16,877 nt of DNA from Planctomycetota bacterium (lineage in GTDB: Bacteria; Planctomycetota; PUPC01; DSUN01), in NCBI GenBank assembly GCA_016872875.1, contig VGYW01000163.1:1-16877 (forward strand). The letters are read 5' to 3'. The notes beneath the pieces are model-generated. The model had not been told where the DNA came from, did not search any database, and was given only the letters and a program-made list of their open reading frames with translations. This document shows positions 7,421 to 16,700 of this stretch, piece after piece (positions within the stretch are counted from its first letter, which is position 1; each line of letters opens with the position of its first letter). A program made the translations under genes and the position numbers.

Positions 7421-10006
7421 ATGAGATTGAACCCGATTCCGGGAAGAACGTCGTTGATGGCCCTCCTGGCCCTTTTCCTGTCGGCCTCGCCGGCCCGGGC
7501 GGAAGTGCGGCTGGCAAAGATCTTCTCCGATCACATGGTGTTGCAGCGCGATCGGCCGGTGCCGGTCTGGGGATGGGGCGAGCCCGGCCAAGCGATGACT
7601 GTCACATTTGCGGGTCAGACCAAGCGTGCCACGGGCAACGCCCAAGGGTGGTGGCGCGTCACGCTCGATCCCCTGCCGGCCGACCCGACTGGACGCGACC
7701 TGACGGTGACGGCCGAAGAAGCGGCGCCCCAGAAGGCGACCATCCGAGATGTGCTCGTCGGCGAAGTCTGGTTCGCCGTGGGCCAGTCGAACATGATGAT
7801 GGGACTCGGGGGTGCCACCGGCGGGGCGGAGGGCATCAAACGGCTCATGGCCTGTCCCCATCTGCGCCTCGCCAATGTCCCCGACCAGAATTCGCCTGAG
7901 CCGCAGCTCGACCTGAAGAATGCGGTCTCCTGGGCCAAGCCCCACGGCAACTACTCCGCGGTCGCCGGTTTCTTCGCCGAAAAGCTCTACCGACACCTGG
8001 ACGGCAAGGTGCCCGTCGGCATGATCACAGCCGTGGCGATCGTGCCAGCCGAGGCCTGGGTGGACGAGCCGACCCTGTCCACCGCGATGTCGGTGCCGGA
8101 ATGGATGAACAAATCAAGGTGGTTCACGTCGAAGTGGTTCAACGGCATTATCGCGCCGCTCGGCCCCTTCGCCCTCCGCGGCGTGTTATATTATCAGGGC
8201 GAATACAATGGCGGTCGTGGCGCGCAGTTCCAGTTGCTGTTTCCCGCGCTGATCCGGAGTTGGCGCACCTCCTTGGAGCAGCCCGACCTGCCGTTCCTGT
8301 TCGTCCAGCTTCCAGGGTACATCGAGCATCGTGCGGAGAAGGACCAGAAGCTGGACATGGACGCGGCCACATTGGCGGCGCTGCGCCAGCCGTCATTTTA
8401 CGGCATGTTCGCCGACATGCGCGGCGCCCAGTTGAAGGTCTGGCGCAGCGTGCCGCACACCGGCATGGCCGTGACGATCGATGTGGGCGAGCCGTATGAC
8501 ATTCATCCAGAGCAGAAGGAGCCGGTGGCCGATCGCCTGCTGCTGAGTGCGCGGCAGGTGGCCTACGGCGAGAAAATCGAGGGGAGCAGCCCCGCGCCCG
8601 CGCGCGTCGAAGCCGACGACGACGGCTTCACCGTGACCTTCGAGCACGTTGGCGACAGCCTGACGGCCAAGGGCGGAACGCTCGAAGGCTTCGACATCGC
8701 CGGTCAGGATCTGGCGCTGCGGCCGGCCATGGCGCGCATCGAGGGCGTCGACAAGGTCCGCGTCTGGCATCCGGACGCGAAACGGCCTGCGCTGCTGCAC
8801 TACGCCTGGGGCGGCTTTCCGCGCTGCTCGCTGTACAACTCCAGCGGCCTGCCCGCCGCGCCGTTCCAGTACAAAGTCCGGGGACGCATCCACCCCGCCG
8901 ACACGGCCCGCTTCGCTTTCCGGAACCGCAGTTTCGAGGAGGCCCCGGCGGACAAGCCGGATACCGCCGCGGACTGGGTGCTGGCCAAAGGCGCGGTGCG
9001 GACGAGCGAGCTGGCCGGTGACGGCAAGTGGTCGTTGAAGCTCTCCGCCCCGAATGCCAGCGCCTCGCAGGACGACATGGCCCGAGGCTTCGGCTGCTTC
9101 TGGAACTGCGATCCGCTGCTGCCGCTGGTGGTTCGGCCCGGCTGTGTGTCCGCCTACTCGCTCGACATGGCGGTCACCGGCGGCAAGCCGCTGTCCGCCT
9201 ACATGCGTCTGTGCCGGCACTCCAACGCGACAGGACACGAGTTCTGGGGTGGCATACCGCTGCCGCGCACGGCCAGCGCGACCTTCGTGCGTCGCCAGAT
9301 CGCCGGCGTCTTCGCGCCCGTTAACCTTGCTGCGCTCGCTGGAGGTGGTCCGCCGCCGTATAACAGATCCGGTACGGCTGGCGGCCTTTTCGCCAATAAC
9401 GGCGGCGAAGGCGCGGTCTTCCTGGACAACTTCTCCGACGTGACGCTCCTCCGGCCGCTGTTGACAGTCAGCGACACGGCGCCCATCACGCTGCCCCAGG
9501 CGAAGCCGGGACAGAGCGTCGTCTCGGCGCTGCGCACCATCACCAACGGACAACGCCTCACCTGCCCGCGCCAGCTTGACGACGCTCCGGCCGAGCCGGT
9601 GTCCACGGTGCTGTATGGCCTGGCCGGTTGCCCACGAATGGAGCCGCACCACATGCAGGAGCTGACGGCCGACGACGTGGGCGACGTCGGCGCCGTGATC
9701 CTCGGCGAGCAGGCCGAACTGTTCGAGTTCACCGGCGAACACCGGGGTGCGACGCCGCAGGCCCTGCGCTTCCTGGGCGAGGACGGCAAGAACGGCTTGC
9801 GCGGGGGGCCGGCGCCCGAGTCGGAACCGGTCGTAATCCGGTTCCGGGGCGCTGACCGTCCGGGCGAATACCTGGCGAAGCTGCGCATCGTGACGCAGGC
9901 CATGAACGCCGGCGTGCTGAGCGCCGGCGAGCCGGGCGAGCCGCCCGTCAATCTCCACTACCTCGACATCCCAATCAGCGTCCGGGTGGCCGGGAAGGGC
10001 AAATGA
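7421..10006 (+). CDS. Sialate O-acetylesterase-like secreted esterase with long C-terminal extension
   Basis: An 861-residue exported protein. The signal peptide (RTSLMALLALFLSASPARA) ends at a clear ARA site before EVRLAKIF. The opening SDHMVLQRDRPVPVWGWGEP is the signature N-terminus of the sialate 9-O-acetylesterase family. GEVWFAVGQSNMMMGL carries the nucleophile Ser123 in G-Q-S-N-M, and YDIHP supplies Asp360 and His362. GVLYYQGEYN is another family motif, although the usual Ser of QGESN is Tyr here. In these bacteria such enzymes remove acetyl groups from varied glycans, so sialic acid itself is not implied. The family core ends near residue 490. The remaining 370 residues include a jelly-roll-like part (about 505-690) that may bind carbohydrate and an unrecognised tail. 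ATG 7421 has GGGGAG (7409-7414) 6 nt upstream and starts the signal peptide, so the earlier in-frame ATG at 7316 is rejected. Its stop lies 36 bp before the next start. Confidence 0.87.
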   Translation: MRLNPIPGRTSLMALLALFLSASPARAEVRLAKIFSDHMVLQRDRPVPVWGWGEPGQAMTVTFAGQTKRATGNAQGWWRVTLDPLPADPTGRDLTVTAEEAAPQKATIRDVLVGEVWFAVGQSNMMMGLGGATGGAEGIKRLMACPHLRLANVPDQNSPEPQLDLKNAVSWAKPHGNYSAVAGFFAEKLYRHLDGKVPVGMITAVAIVPAEAWVDEPTLSTAMSVPEWMNKSRWFTSKWFNGIIAPLGPFALRGVLYYQGEYNGGRGAQFQLLFPALIRSWRTSLEQPDLPFLFVQLPGYIEHRAEKDQKLDMDAATLAALRQPSFYGMFADMRGAQLKVWRSVPHTGMAVTIDVGEPYDIHPEQKEPVADRLLLSARQVAYGEKIEGSSPAPARVEADDDGFTVTFEHVGDSLTAKGGTLEGFDIAGQDLALRPAMARIEGVDKVRVWHPDAKRPALLHYAWGGFPRCSLYNSSGLPAAPFQYKVRGRIHPADTARFAFRNRSFEEAPADKPDTAADWVLAKGAVRTSELAGDGKWSLKLSAPNASASQDDMARGFGCFWNCDPLLPLVVRPGCVSAYSLDMAVTGGKPLSAYMRLCRHSNATGHEFWGGIPLPRTASATFVRRQIAGVFAPVNLAALAGGGPPPYNRSGTAGGLFANNGGEGAVFLDNFSDVTLLRPLLTVSDTAPITLPQAKPGQSVVSALRTITNGQRLTCPRQLDDAPAEPVSTVLYGLAGCPRMEPHHMQELTADDVGDVGAVILGEQAELFEFTGEHRGATPQALRFLGEDGKNGLRGGPAPESEPVVIRFRGADRPGEYLAKLRIVTQAMNAGVLSAGEPGEPPVNLHYLDIPISVRVAGKGK

Positions 10007-10041
10007 GCCGGATGAACAACCAACAGAAAGAGAGGTTCGGC

Positions 10042-12432
10042 ATGTCCACGATGCACCTCCCGAACGCTGTTGCGGCCTTGATCATGGCGGCGGCGCTGTT
10101 GGCGCTGGCCGCGCCGGCCCGGGCGGCGGAGGGTGGCGCCAAGGTGGCGGTCTCCGCCACGGCGGACCTGGTGGCGGCGGAGAACGCGCATCTGCGCATC
10201 GAGTTCAGCCGCAAGGACGGCGTCATCCGCCTGGCCAGGCTGGTGAACAAGTCGAACAAGCGGAGCGTCCTGGAGGACGCCGGCCCGCTCTGGAGCGCGG
10301 ATACCGCGTCGAAGTGTGTCCTCGCGGGCGACGCTCCGGCCAAGGCCGCGAGCCTGGCCGCCAAGGAACTGCCCGACGGCGGAGCGCGGCTCTCGCTGCG
10401 CTGGGAGAGCGCCGCTGACGGCATGTTGGATGTCGAGGTCACGGTGGATGTGGCGCCGGGCTCCCGGGAAACGCTGTGGCGCATCCACCCCGCGGCCGTG
10501 GACAAGAACGCGGCCATCAAGATGGTGCATTTCCCCGTCTTCGAGGGCGTGGGCCGCGGCGGGAAATGGGACCGGCTGGTCCGGCCGACCTTTGTAAACG
10601 AACGGATGCTCAATCCTGGGGGTCTGCCGGAGAGCAAGCTCCTATACCCGTGCGGCGGTTATCCCGGTGTGGCCTACTACATGCCGTTCGTCATCTACGA
10701 GTACGCCGCTCCCGGTTGCACGGAGCGGGCAACGGACGATCAGAAGCAGGGCGGCGGCGGTCTCTACATCGCGGCCTACGATCCGCTCTTCCTGGTGAAG
10801 GAGTTCTCCAGCAAGGGGCTTGGCGAGGGCAAGGGGACGAGCCTGGCGATCGGTCATTTCGCGGAGGGTCTGGTGACGGATAAGGACGGCAAGCCGGGGC
10901 TCGGTTTCCCCTGCGCGATGGGGGTGTTCGACGGCGGCTACTGGGGAGGGCTGGACCTGTATCGCGACTGGGCGCGCGGCCAGGCATGGTGCGCGGCCGG
11001 CCCGATCCGCAAGCGGGCGAACTTTCCCAAGAAGCTGTTGAATAGCCACATCAATCACCCCTGGGGCTTCGATCCGGCGGATAAGGTTCTGAAGAGGTTC
11101 AAAGAGCTGGGTCGGCTCACAACCGAGGCCCTGAAAGGCGACCCCAAGAAGCCCAAGTCCGAGAGAGTCGGCATGATGGAAGGAGTCATCAGTTTTGAGA
11201 CTCTTCACATCGAGGAATTCACCGACGAGGAGTTGGCAACGATGGTTCCGGCCACTATGGAACGCATAGAGAACAGCATCAATGTGTTTGCGGACCCCAA
11301 TACGCCCCACTATTGCATCCAATGGTATCGTTGGCACAGCCAGCCGTTCGACTACGCCTATCCCGACTACTTCCCGCTGAGGCCCGGCTGGTTGGAGTTG
11401 CGCGCGCAGCTCGAGAAGGCTCACCCGGGTTATTTTGTCCACATGCCGTACATCAACGGCCGCTGCGCCGCCGAGCATTCCGAACTGTGGACGAAGAACA
11501 AGGCGGTGGTGGACAAGTGGTCGACAGGCGGCTCGGAGCGTTGGCACAGTTCCGATTTCTCACAAATGTGCCCGCATACGGAGTTCTGGCAGAATACCTT
11601 GACCGACGTGGCCCGTCGGATTTTTACGGAGGCAAAAGCTGACGGCCTGTATATTGACCAGCTAGGCTATACTCCCATCCGCTGCATGAAAACCGACCAT
11701 GGCCACAAGCCCGGCGACCCCGCAAGCTGGGTCCGCGGTCAGCAGACCATGCTGCGGAAGATTCGCGCCGCGGCGAAGCCGATCAACCCCGACGCGTTCT
11801 TCACCACGGAGTTCTTCGCCGAGCCGCTCGTGGGGCTGTGCGAAGGGTTCCTTACCTATGCTTACTCGGATCTTTCGACCCTCTCGTACGTGTACGGCGA
11901 GTATGCCATTTTGCATGGACATGCCAGAAGCGCGCCCATCGATGAGAATTACAGCAGAATGGACTGTGCGATGGTGGCGGACATGTTCATCTCCGGCGCT
12001 CAGTTTGGGTGGTTAGTTGGTGGTACGGGGGACAGTAATCCACAGGCATACCAGAAGAAACTCGTTCCCTTCCGGCCCAAGGCCCTTCCGTACCTTCTGC
12101 TGCCAATGGTGAGGCCCCTCACGGGCACGCAGACCGACCCCTTCTGGACGTCGCTGCGAAAGGGGGATAGCGGCGAGGCGGTCGTGATCGCGACGAATCC
12201 GAAGCATCCCACTGCGAAGCCGCCCCTGACGCTGGACGAAACCTTCGAGCTCGACTGCAAGGCGGCCGGGCTGAAGCCGGGCAGATACCGGCTCAAGGCC
12301 ATCACGCAGGGGGAGGAGAAGGATCTGGGCCCGATGGAGGTCACCGGGGCCGCGGTACAGTTTCGGATCACGCTGGAGCCGCAGGAGAGCGCGATCTATA
12401 TCCTCGAGCCGCTGGCGGCAAAGGGAAAATGA
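10042..12432 (+). CDS. Secreted DUF6259-type glycoside-hydrolase-like protein
   Basis: A 796-residue exported protein with signal peptide NAVAALIMAAALLALAAPAR followed by A-A-E. The N-terminal part (from about residue 45, ENAHLRIEFSRKDGVIRLAR) is a beta-sandwich like those preceding glycosidase barrels. YPGVAYYMPFVIYEY, GLYIAAYDP and GLDLYRDWARGQAWCAAGPI match the DUF6259 family. In the barrel-like part, Asp539 in DGLYIDQLGY and Glu590 in FFTTEFFAEP sit where a nucleophile/acid pair of retaining glycosidases would be expected; this pairing is inferred. The sequence ends with a small beta domain (DLGPMEVTGAAVQFRITLEP). ATG 10042 has AAAGAGAGG (10027-10035) just upstream and begins the signal peptide; ATG codons at 10003 (overlapping the previous stop) and 10012 lack one. 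The middle of the gene (about 11040-11340) is lower in GC than its surroundings. It probably works outside the cytoplasm with its neighbours; the substrate is unknown. Confidence 0.83.
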   Translation: MSTMHLPNAVAALIMAAALLALAAPARAAEGGAKVAVSATADLVAAENAHLRIEFSRKDGVIRLARLVNKSNKRSVLEDAGPLWSADTASKCVLAGDAPAKAASLAAKELPDGGARLSLRWESAADGMLDVEVTVDVAPGSRETLWRIHPAAVDKNAAIKMVHFPVFEGVGRGGKWDRLVRPTFVNERMLNPGGLPESKLLYPCGGYPGVAYYMPFVIYEYAAPGCTERATDDQKQGGGGLYIAAYDPLFLVKEFSSKGLGEGKGTSLAIGHFAEGLVTDKDGKPGLGFPCAMGVFDGGYWGGLDLYRDWARGQAWCAAGPIRKRANFPKKLLNSHINHPWGFDPADKVLKRFKELGRLTTEALKGDPKKPKSERVGMMEGVISFETLHIEEFTDEELATMVPATMERIENSINVFADPNTPHYCIQWYRWHSQPFDYAYPDYFPLRPGWLELRAQLEKAHPGYFVHMPYINGRCAAEHSELWTKNKAVVDKWSTGGSERWHSSDFSQMCPHTEFWQNTLTDVARRIFTEAKADGLYIDQLGYTPIRCMKTDHGHKPGDPASWVRGQQTMLRKIRAAAKPINPDAFFTTEFFAEPLVGLCEGFLTYAYSDLSTLSYVYGEYAILHGHARSAPIDENYSRMDCAMVADMFISGAQFGWLVGGTGDSNPQAYQKKLVPFRPKALPYLLLPMVRPLTGTQTDPFWTSLRKGDSGEAVVIATNPKHPTAKPPLTLDETFELDCKAAGLKPGRYRLKAITQGEEKDLGPMEVTGAAVQFRITLEPQESAIYILEPLAAKGK

Positions 12433-12456
12433 CAAAATGGCTGTTCCCCAAGGGAT

Positions 12457-12612
12457 GACCATGGTAACGGTTACGCCGGCTACGTGCCCACCCGGCGCGC
12501 CTTTGCGGGCGGCGGGTATGAGACCCGTACCGGCGCGGGTTCGAAACTCCCTGTCGAGGCGCTGGAGCGGATCGTGCAGACCGCCACCGCGCTTGTCAAC
12601 CATCAACACTGA
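12457..12612 (+). pseudogene. C-terminal remnant of a neutral/alkaline ceramidase-like gene
   Basis: Between the DUF6259 gene and the URO-D gene, one frame reads DHGNGYAGYVPTRRAFAGGG, then YETRTGAGSKLPVEALERIV and QTATALVNHQH, stopping at TGA 12610-12612. N-x-Y-x-G-Y-V-P-T-R-x-A-F-x-x-G-G-Y-E-T followed by an amphipathic helix is the characteristic end of the neutral/alkaline ceramidase N-terminal domain family (PF04734), often seen in carbohydrate-degrading bacteria. Only about 50 codons remain; upstream the frame meets the stop of the DUF6259 gene. The rest was presumably deleted, joining the two operon genes. No start codon with a ribosome binding site precedes it in this frame. Confidence 0.75.
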
Positions 12613-12628
12613 ACCCTATCTCGACCTC

Positions 12629-12646
12629 AAGGAGAGCACAACCATA
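12629..12646 (+). promoter_or_regulatory. Shine-Dalgarno plus ATA codon, apparent start of the URO-D gene
   Basis: AAGGAG (12629-12634) is followed after 9 nt by ATA (12644-12646), exactly where URO-D-family proteins begin (A-T-P-R-E-N-L-L-K-V-L). No ATG, GTG or TTG in this frame lies near. Either AUA initiates here or an ATG has mutated by a single G-to-A change. Confidence 0.6.
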
Positions 12647-13786
12647 GCCACCCCCCGTGAAAACCTGCTGAAAGTACTGCGCCACAGGCGGCCGGACTGG
12701 ATCCCGCTGACGGGACACTGCGATCCCTACAATCAGCCGAGCCGCGAGGGTATGGACCCGGCGCTGGCCGAGGCGCTGGGCGAGGTGCGCTGGGGCGGTA
12801 CCTCCACGGTCGTGTTTTCGCGCTATCTCGGGCTCGATATCATGGACTGGTTCGGCATGCCGGCGGTCCGCATCTCGCGACGGAACGTAACCGTCGAGAG
12901 CCGGACCGATGGCGACGTGACGACCAATGTGTGGCATACGCCGAGGGGCGACCTGCGCGAAGTGACCCGGATCTGCCGCGACGAGAGCGGCGCCGTGTCC
13001 AGCAACTGGACCGAGCATCTGGTGAAGGAGCCGAAGGACCTGCCCGCGCTCGCCGCAATCTTCGAGGACGAGGTCATCGAGCCCGATCCGGCCGGCATTG
13101 AGCGCACCCGCGAGCGGCGGAAGCTCATCGGCGACGACGGTCTTCTGCTGGGCCCCATGGATGGCACGCCGCTCGGGATGATGTATCGCGTCTATTCCGG
13201 TGTCGCCGCGCTGGCCTACCTCTGGGCCGATGCGCCCGCCGCGCTGCGCGACTGCTTTGCCGTGATGGAGGCCAACTACCTCAAGCGGCTGAAGATCGGA
13301 GTCAACTCCGATATCGACGTGGTCGTCAGCGTAGACGATACTTCGACGACGGCCATTTCGCCGGCGATGTTCGAGGCCTGCGGCCTTGACCTCACTGACG
13401 CCCGCGCCGATGCGGCGCACGCCGCCGGGAAGTTCTACCTTCACCACTCCTGCGGGTTGATTCGCGACCTGTTGCCTCTGTACCGCCGGACGCGGATGGA
13501 TGCCGTCCATGCCTTCACCATCCCGCCGATCGGCAACGTGACCGTGGCCCAGGGACGCAAGGCGCTCGGTGACCGCACCACGATCATGGCGGGAGTGAAT
13601 CAGCTCGCCGGGCGCATGGACGACCGCGCCGCGGTGCGCGCCGACATCCACCAGATGATCCGGGAAGCGGGCGACGGCGATCACTTCATTCTTGGCCTGG
13701 CCGCCTACCCGAACCGCAACATGGAACAGACGAAGTTCGTCGTGGACTGCTGCCGGGAAATCGGCGGCTCTGGGGATGGAGGATGA
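12644..13786 (+). CDS. Uroporphyrinogen decarboxylase (URO-D) family protein, likely methyltransferase type
   Basis: A 380-residue cytoplasmic protein without a signal peptide. TPRENLLKVLRHRRPDWIPL is the classic URO-D-superfamily N-terminus, and FYLHHSCGLIRDLLPLYRRT is the conserved C-terminal H-x-C-G element, here His268 and Cys270. In corrinoid-dependent methyltransferases of this family (MtaA/MtbA/CmuA type) that His and Cys bind zinc together with a further Cys. True HemE function is unlikely in this setting, since members of this divergent group often sit beside carbohydrate genes. The usual GNVD region reads AGVNQLAG, and the only Cys after Cys270 are two near the C-terminus (VDCCREIG). 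I place the start at ATA 12644 because of the Shine-Dalgarno and homology. The open frame extends to ATG 12437, but that extension reads out of frame through the ceramidase remnant. If ATA is not used, a start at 12752 would remove conserved residues. The stop lies 2 nt before the next start. Confidence 0.78.
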   Translation: MATPRENLLKVLRHRRPDWIPLTGHCDPYNQPSREGMDPALAEALGEVRWGGTSTVVFSRYLGLDIMDWFGMPAVRISRRNVTVESRTDGDVTTNVWHTPRGDLREVTRICRDESGAVSSNWTEHLVKEPKDLPALAAIFEDEVIEPDPAGIERTRERRKLIGDDGLLLGPMDGTPLGMMYRVYSGVAALAYLWADAPAALRDCFAVMEANYLKRLKIGVNSDIDVVVSVDDTSTTAISPAMFEACGLDLTDARADAAHAAGKFYLHHSCGLIRDLLPLYRRTRMDAVHAFTIPPIGNVTVAQGRKALGDRTTIMAGVNQLAGRMDDRAAVRADIHQMIREAGDGDHFILGLAAYPNRNMEQTKFVVDCCREIGGSGDGG

Positions 13787-13788
13787 AG

Positions 13789-16700
13789 ATGCCACGATTC
13801 TTATTGCTCCTAGGCCTGGCGGCCGCACTGGGCGGGGCCGCACTCGCCTACGAGTCGCCGGGGCCGAAGGCGCCGGTCCCCGAGCACTCGTGCCCGTGGG
13901 TCGAGATGAATCAGCCGGATATCCACACACTGTTCCTCTGGAAGTTCAGTTCCGGCAAGGACCGCGACGCGGAGGTCGGGGCAATCCTGGACAAGGGCGA
14001 CCTGGAGGATCTCCTGCACGAGAAGGGCACCTCCAGCGGCGGCCTGGTCGAGACCAGGGACAAGATCGAGCCCAAGCTGAACGGGGACGCGAAACGGGCC
14101 GCCAGCCTGGGCCGGTTCGGCGGCGGACTCGTGTTGGGTGGCGCAGGCTACGCGGAAGGCGTCGGCACGTTCTCGGCCCTGCTCGGGAGCGACGGCGGGT
14201 TCACACTGGACTTCTGGTTCAGGGGCTCGAAGGCGGAGCGGCCGTCCGTGCCGGCCGACGGACGGATTCTGCTGGCCCTCCCAGACAGTTCGGGCAAGCC
14301 GCTGGTGAGCGTGGCTTGGAGCGGCGCGGCGTCGGCTGTGCTGGCCGTGGCGGGCGTGGAACGTCTCCGTGTGCCTGTGCGCGAGACGGCCGACGGGTGG
14401 CATCACCTCGCGCTGATCGTGGACGCTCCACGCGGGCAGCCGGATTCCGCGACGCTTTCCCTGACGGTGGACGGTGTGACGGCCAAGGCCGACCGCCCCG
14501 ACCCCTTTCACCCCATCCCGTGGTTCAGGGGCGTTCCGGCGCGGCTGGGGCCTAAGCTCTTCATCGGCGGCGCGCCTGGCCAGCCGGGTTTGCAGGGCGT
14601 GGTGGACGAGATTCGGCTGACCAAGGGCGTCAAGCACATGTACCCCTGGAACCCGGGCGCGCAGGAACGAACGCGACGGCGGGAGGAGATCGAACTGCGC
14701 CCGCCGTTCTTCAGGAGCTGCCAGGTGCTGACGCGCTTCCGGTTCGACGGGGATCTCAAACCGGATGCCTTCGCAGGACTGTCCTGGACGGGCCGGACGG
14801 ATGCCGCCCGTTCCCGGCCGGGCATTCAGGGGCAGGCGCTCGATCTCAGCGGCGTGGACCGGACCGGCTTCGCCATGAAGGGCTTCTATATCCTCCCTGA
14901 GAAGGAAGGCACCGTCGAGTTCTGGTTCCGTCCGCTGGACTGGAACAACTTCTACGTGGGCGAGTACGACGGCCGCGACGTGCAGGCCCAATGGCTGATG
15001 ACGCTGACCGCCAAGGATGCGCTCTACGCCACGCCGTCCAAGAATATCGAGGTGATGCGCGGTCGGGCGTGCCGTGACATGAAGCTGCGCTGGCAGCCAA
15101 TCCACCCCGGCGTCTGGACGCACGTGCTTGTTTCGGTCAAGGACGGCGGCCCTACCGTCTACGTCAACGGCCAGCCCCAGAAGCTCTGGCAGGCCGGCCT
15201 GGTCCTCCGCGGGCACCCGCATTCCACCGAGCCACTCAAGAAGTGGCGCGAGCGCACCGGCGGCAAGGACGGCGACGACACCTGGACCCTGGCCTTCGTT
15301 CCTTCGCATACGCTCCTCGACGAGTTCACCGTCTATGCGTCGGCCATGAGCCAGGAGGAAGCGTGGAACGCCTACGCACGCTGGCTCCCGGATGCCGCCG
15401 CGCAGATGAAGCCGCTGCCCGCGTTCCGGGTGGACTTCGACTACTTCGCCCATTCCTGGGATCGCCAGGAGAGGCTGGTGATCCGCCTGGCCTGTCTTCC
15501 AGTCGGCAACTCAAGGCCCGCGAGCGCGGACCTGGAAGTGCGCGATGAGAAGGGCGAGACCCTGCTCTCCATCCAGAAACAGCCCCTGGACGCGGGCGGT
15601 TGCGTCGCTTGCACGCTGCGGAAGGCGCTGTCGTTCGGCCGCTACCCGGTAGTGGTGCGCTCGCGCGGCGCCGACGGCGCCGTGCTCAAGGAGGAGAAGC
15701 AGGAATACGTTCGCGAGAAACCGGCCTGGCTCGGCAATACGCTGGGCAAGGACCGGACCGTGCCGCCGCCGTGGACGCCGATCGCCGTGGACGGGCGCAA
15801 GTTGCGCATGGTCGACCGCGAGATCGAACTCGGCGCCAACGGCCTGCCCAGCCGCATCGAGACGCTCAAGCAGCCGGTGCTCGCCGCGCCCGTGACGGTG
15901 CGGGCCGGCAACGCGGAACTGACCGGCCAGGGTCCGATCTTCACCGAGACCGCGCCCGACCGGGTGGCCTGGAAGACCGCTCTTGGCGGGGCCGGACTGA
16001 CCGCCGACCTGGACGCCTGGATGGAGTTCGACGGCCTGCTCTACTGCGCCATCGCCCTCAAGCCGGCCGCCGGCGCGGAAGCGACGGTGGAGGATCTGGA
16101 CGTTGATTTCCCGATGGCGGCCGACCGCGCCACGCAACTGCTGGCCAACGGCGGCGGCAACGACTTCCGCGCCTCCTGGATCGCCACCTTGCTCCCCGAT
16201 GGCAAGGGCAGCGTCTGGCGGAGCTCGGACAAGCCCTATCCCGCGTTCTGCCGAGCCGACGGGATCACGAACTTCATGCCCCACATCTGGCTCGGCACCG
16301 ACGACGCCGGGCTCTACTTCGGCGCCGAGAACGACAAAGGCTGGACCGTGGACGGCCCCCTGCCCGCGCAGGAGGTCCTGCGGGGGGAGAAGGCCGTGAC
16401 CCTCCGCATGAACATCATCCGCGAGCCGGCCGTGATCCCGGCCTCGGGCCGACGCTTCCACTTCGTGCTGCTGCCGACGCCCGCCAAGCCCGAGCCGCCC
16501 GACTGGCGAAGGCGAATGCTCGGCGGGGTCAACTTCGCTTCCGTGGACTCTTTCGGCGGGTTCAACCTCAAGACGAATCCCGCCGACCCGACCTCGGGGG
16601 ACGCATTCCGGCTCGAGCCCCACTCCTGGGAGTATGCCGCGGCGCAGGCCAAGGGGTGCCGCGAGAAGTACAACCAGGGCCTCTGCATCCTCTACTCCGA

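Noticed and set aside
8393..9958. 521-codon minus-strand frame opposite the esterase
   Set aside because: Antisense to a gene with clear catalytic motifs; no start signal or motifs of its own.
12644..13786. Calling the URO-D gene hemE (heme biosynthesis)
   Set aside because: Sequence features and its glycan-operon context fit the divergent methyltransferase-like URO-D group better than the true decarboxylase.
13692..14555. Plus-strand frame of 287 codons overlapping the URO-D and LamG genes
   Set aside because: Its Arg/Gly-rich translation lacks motifs, and another frame carries a signal peptide and LamG domains over the same bases.
13810..15453. 547-codon minus-strand frame, and a similar one at 15511-16755
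   Set aside because: Both are antisense to the LamG/DUF6067 gene, with composition typical of GC-rich shadows and no recognisable domain.
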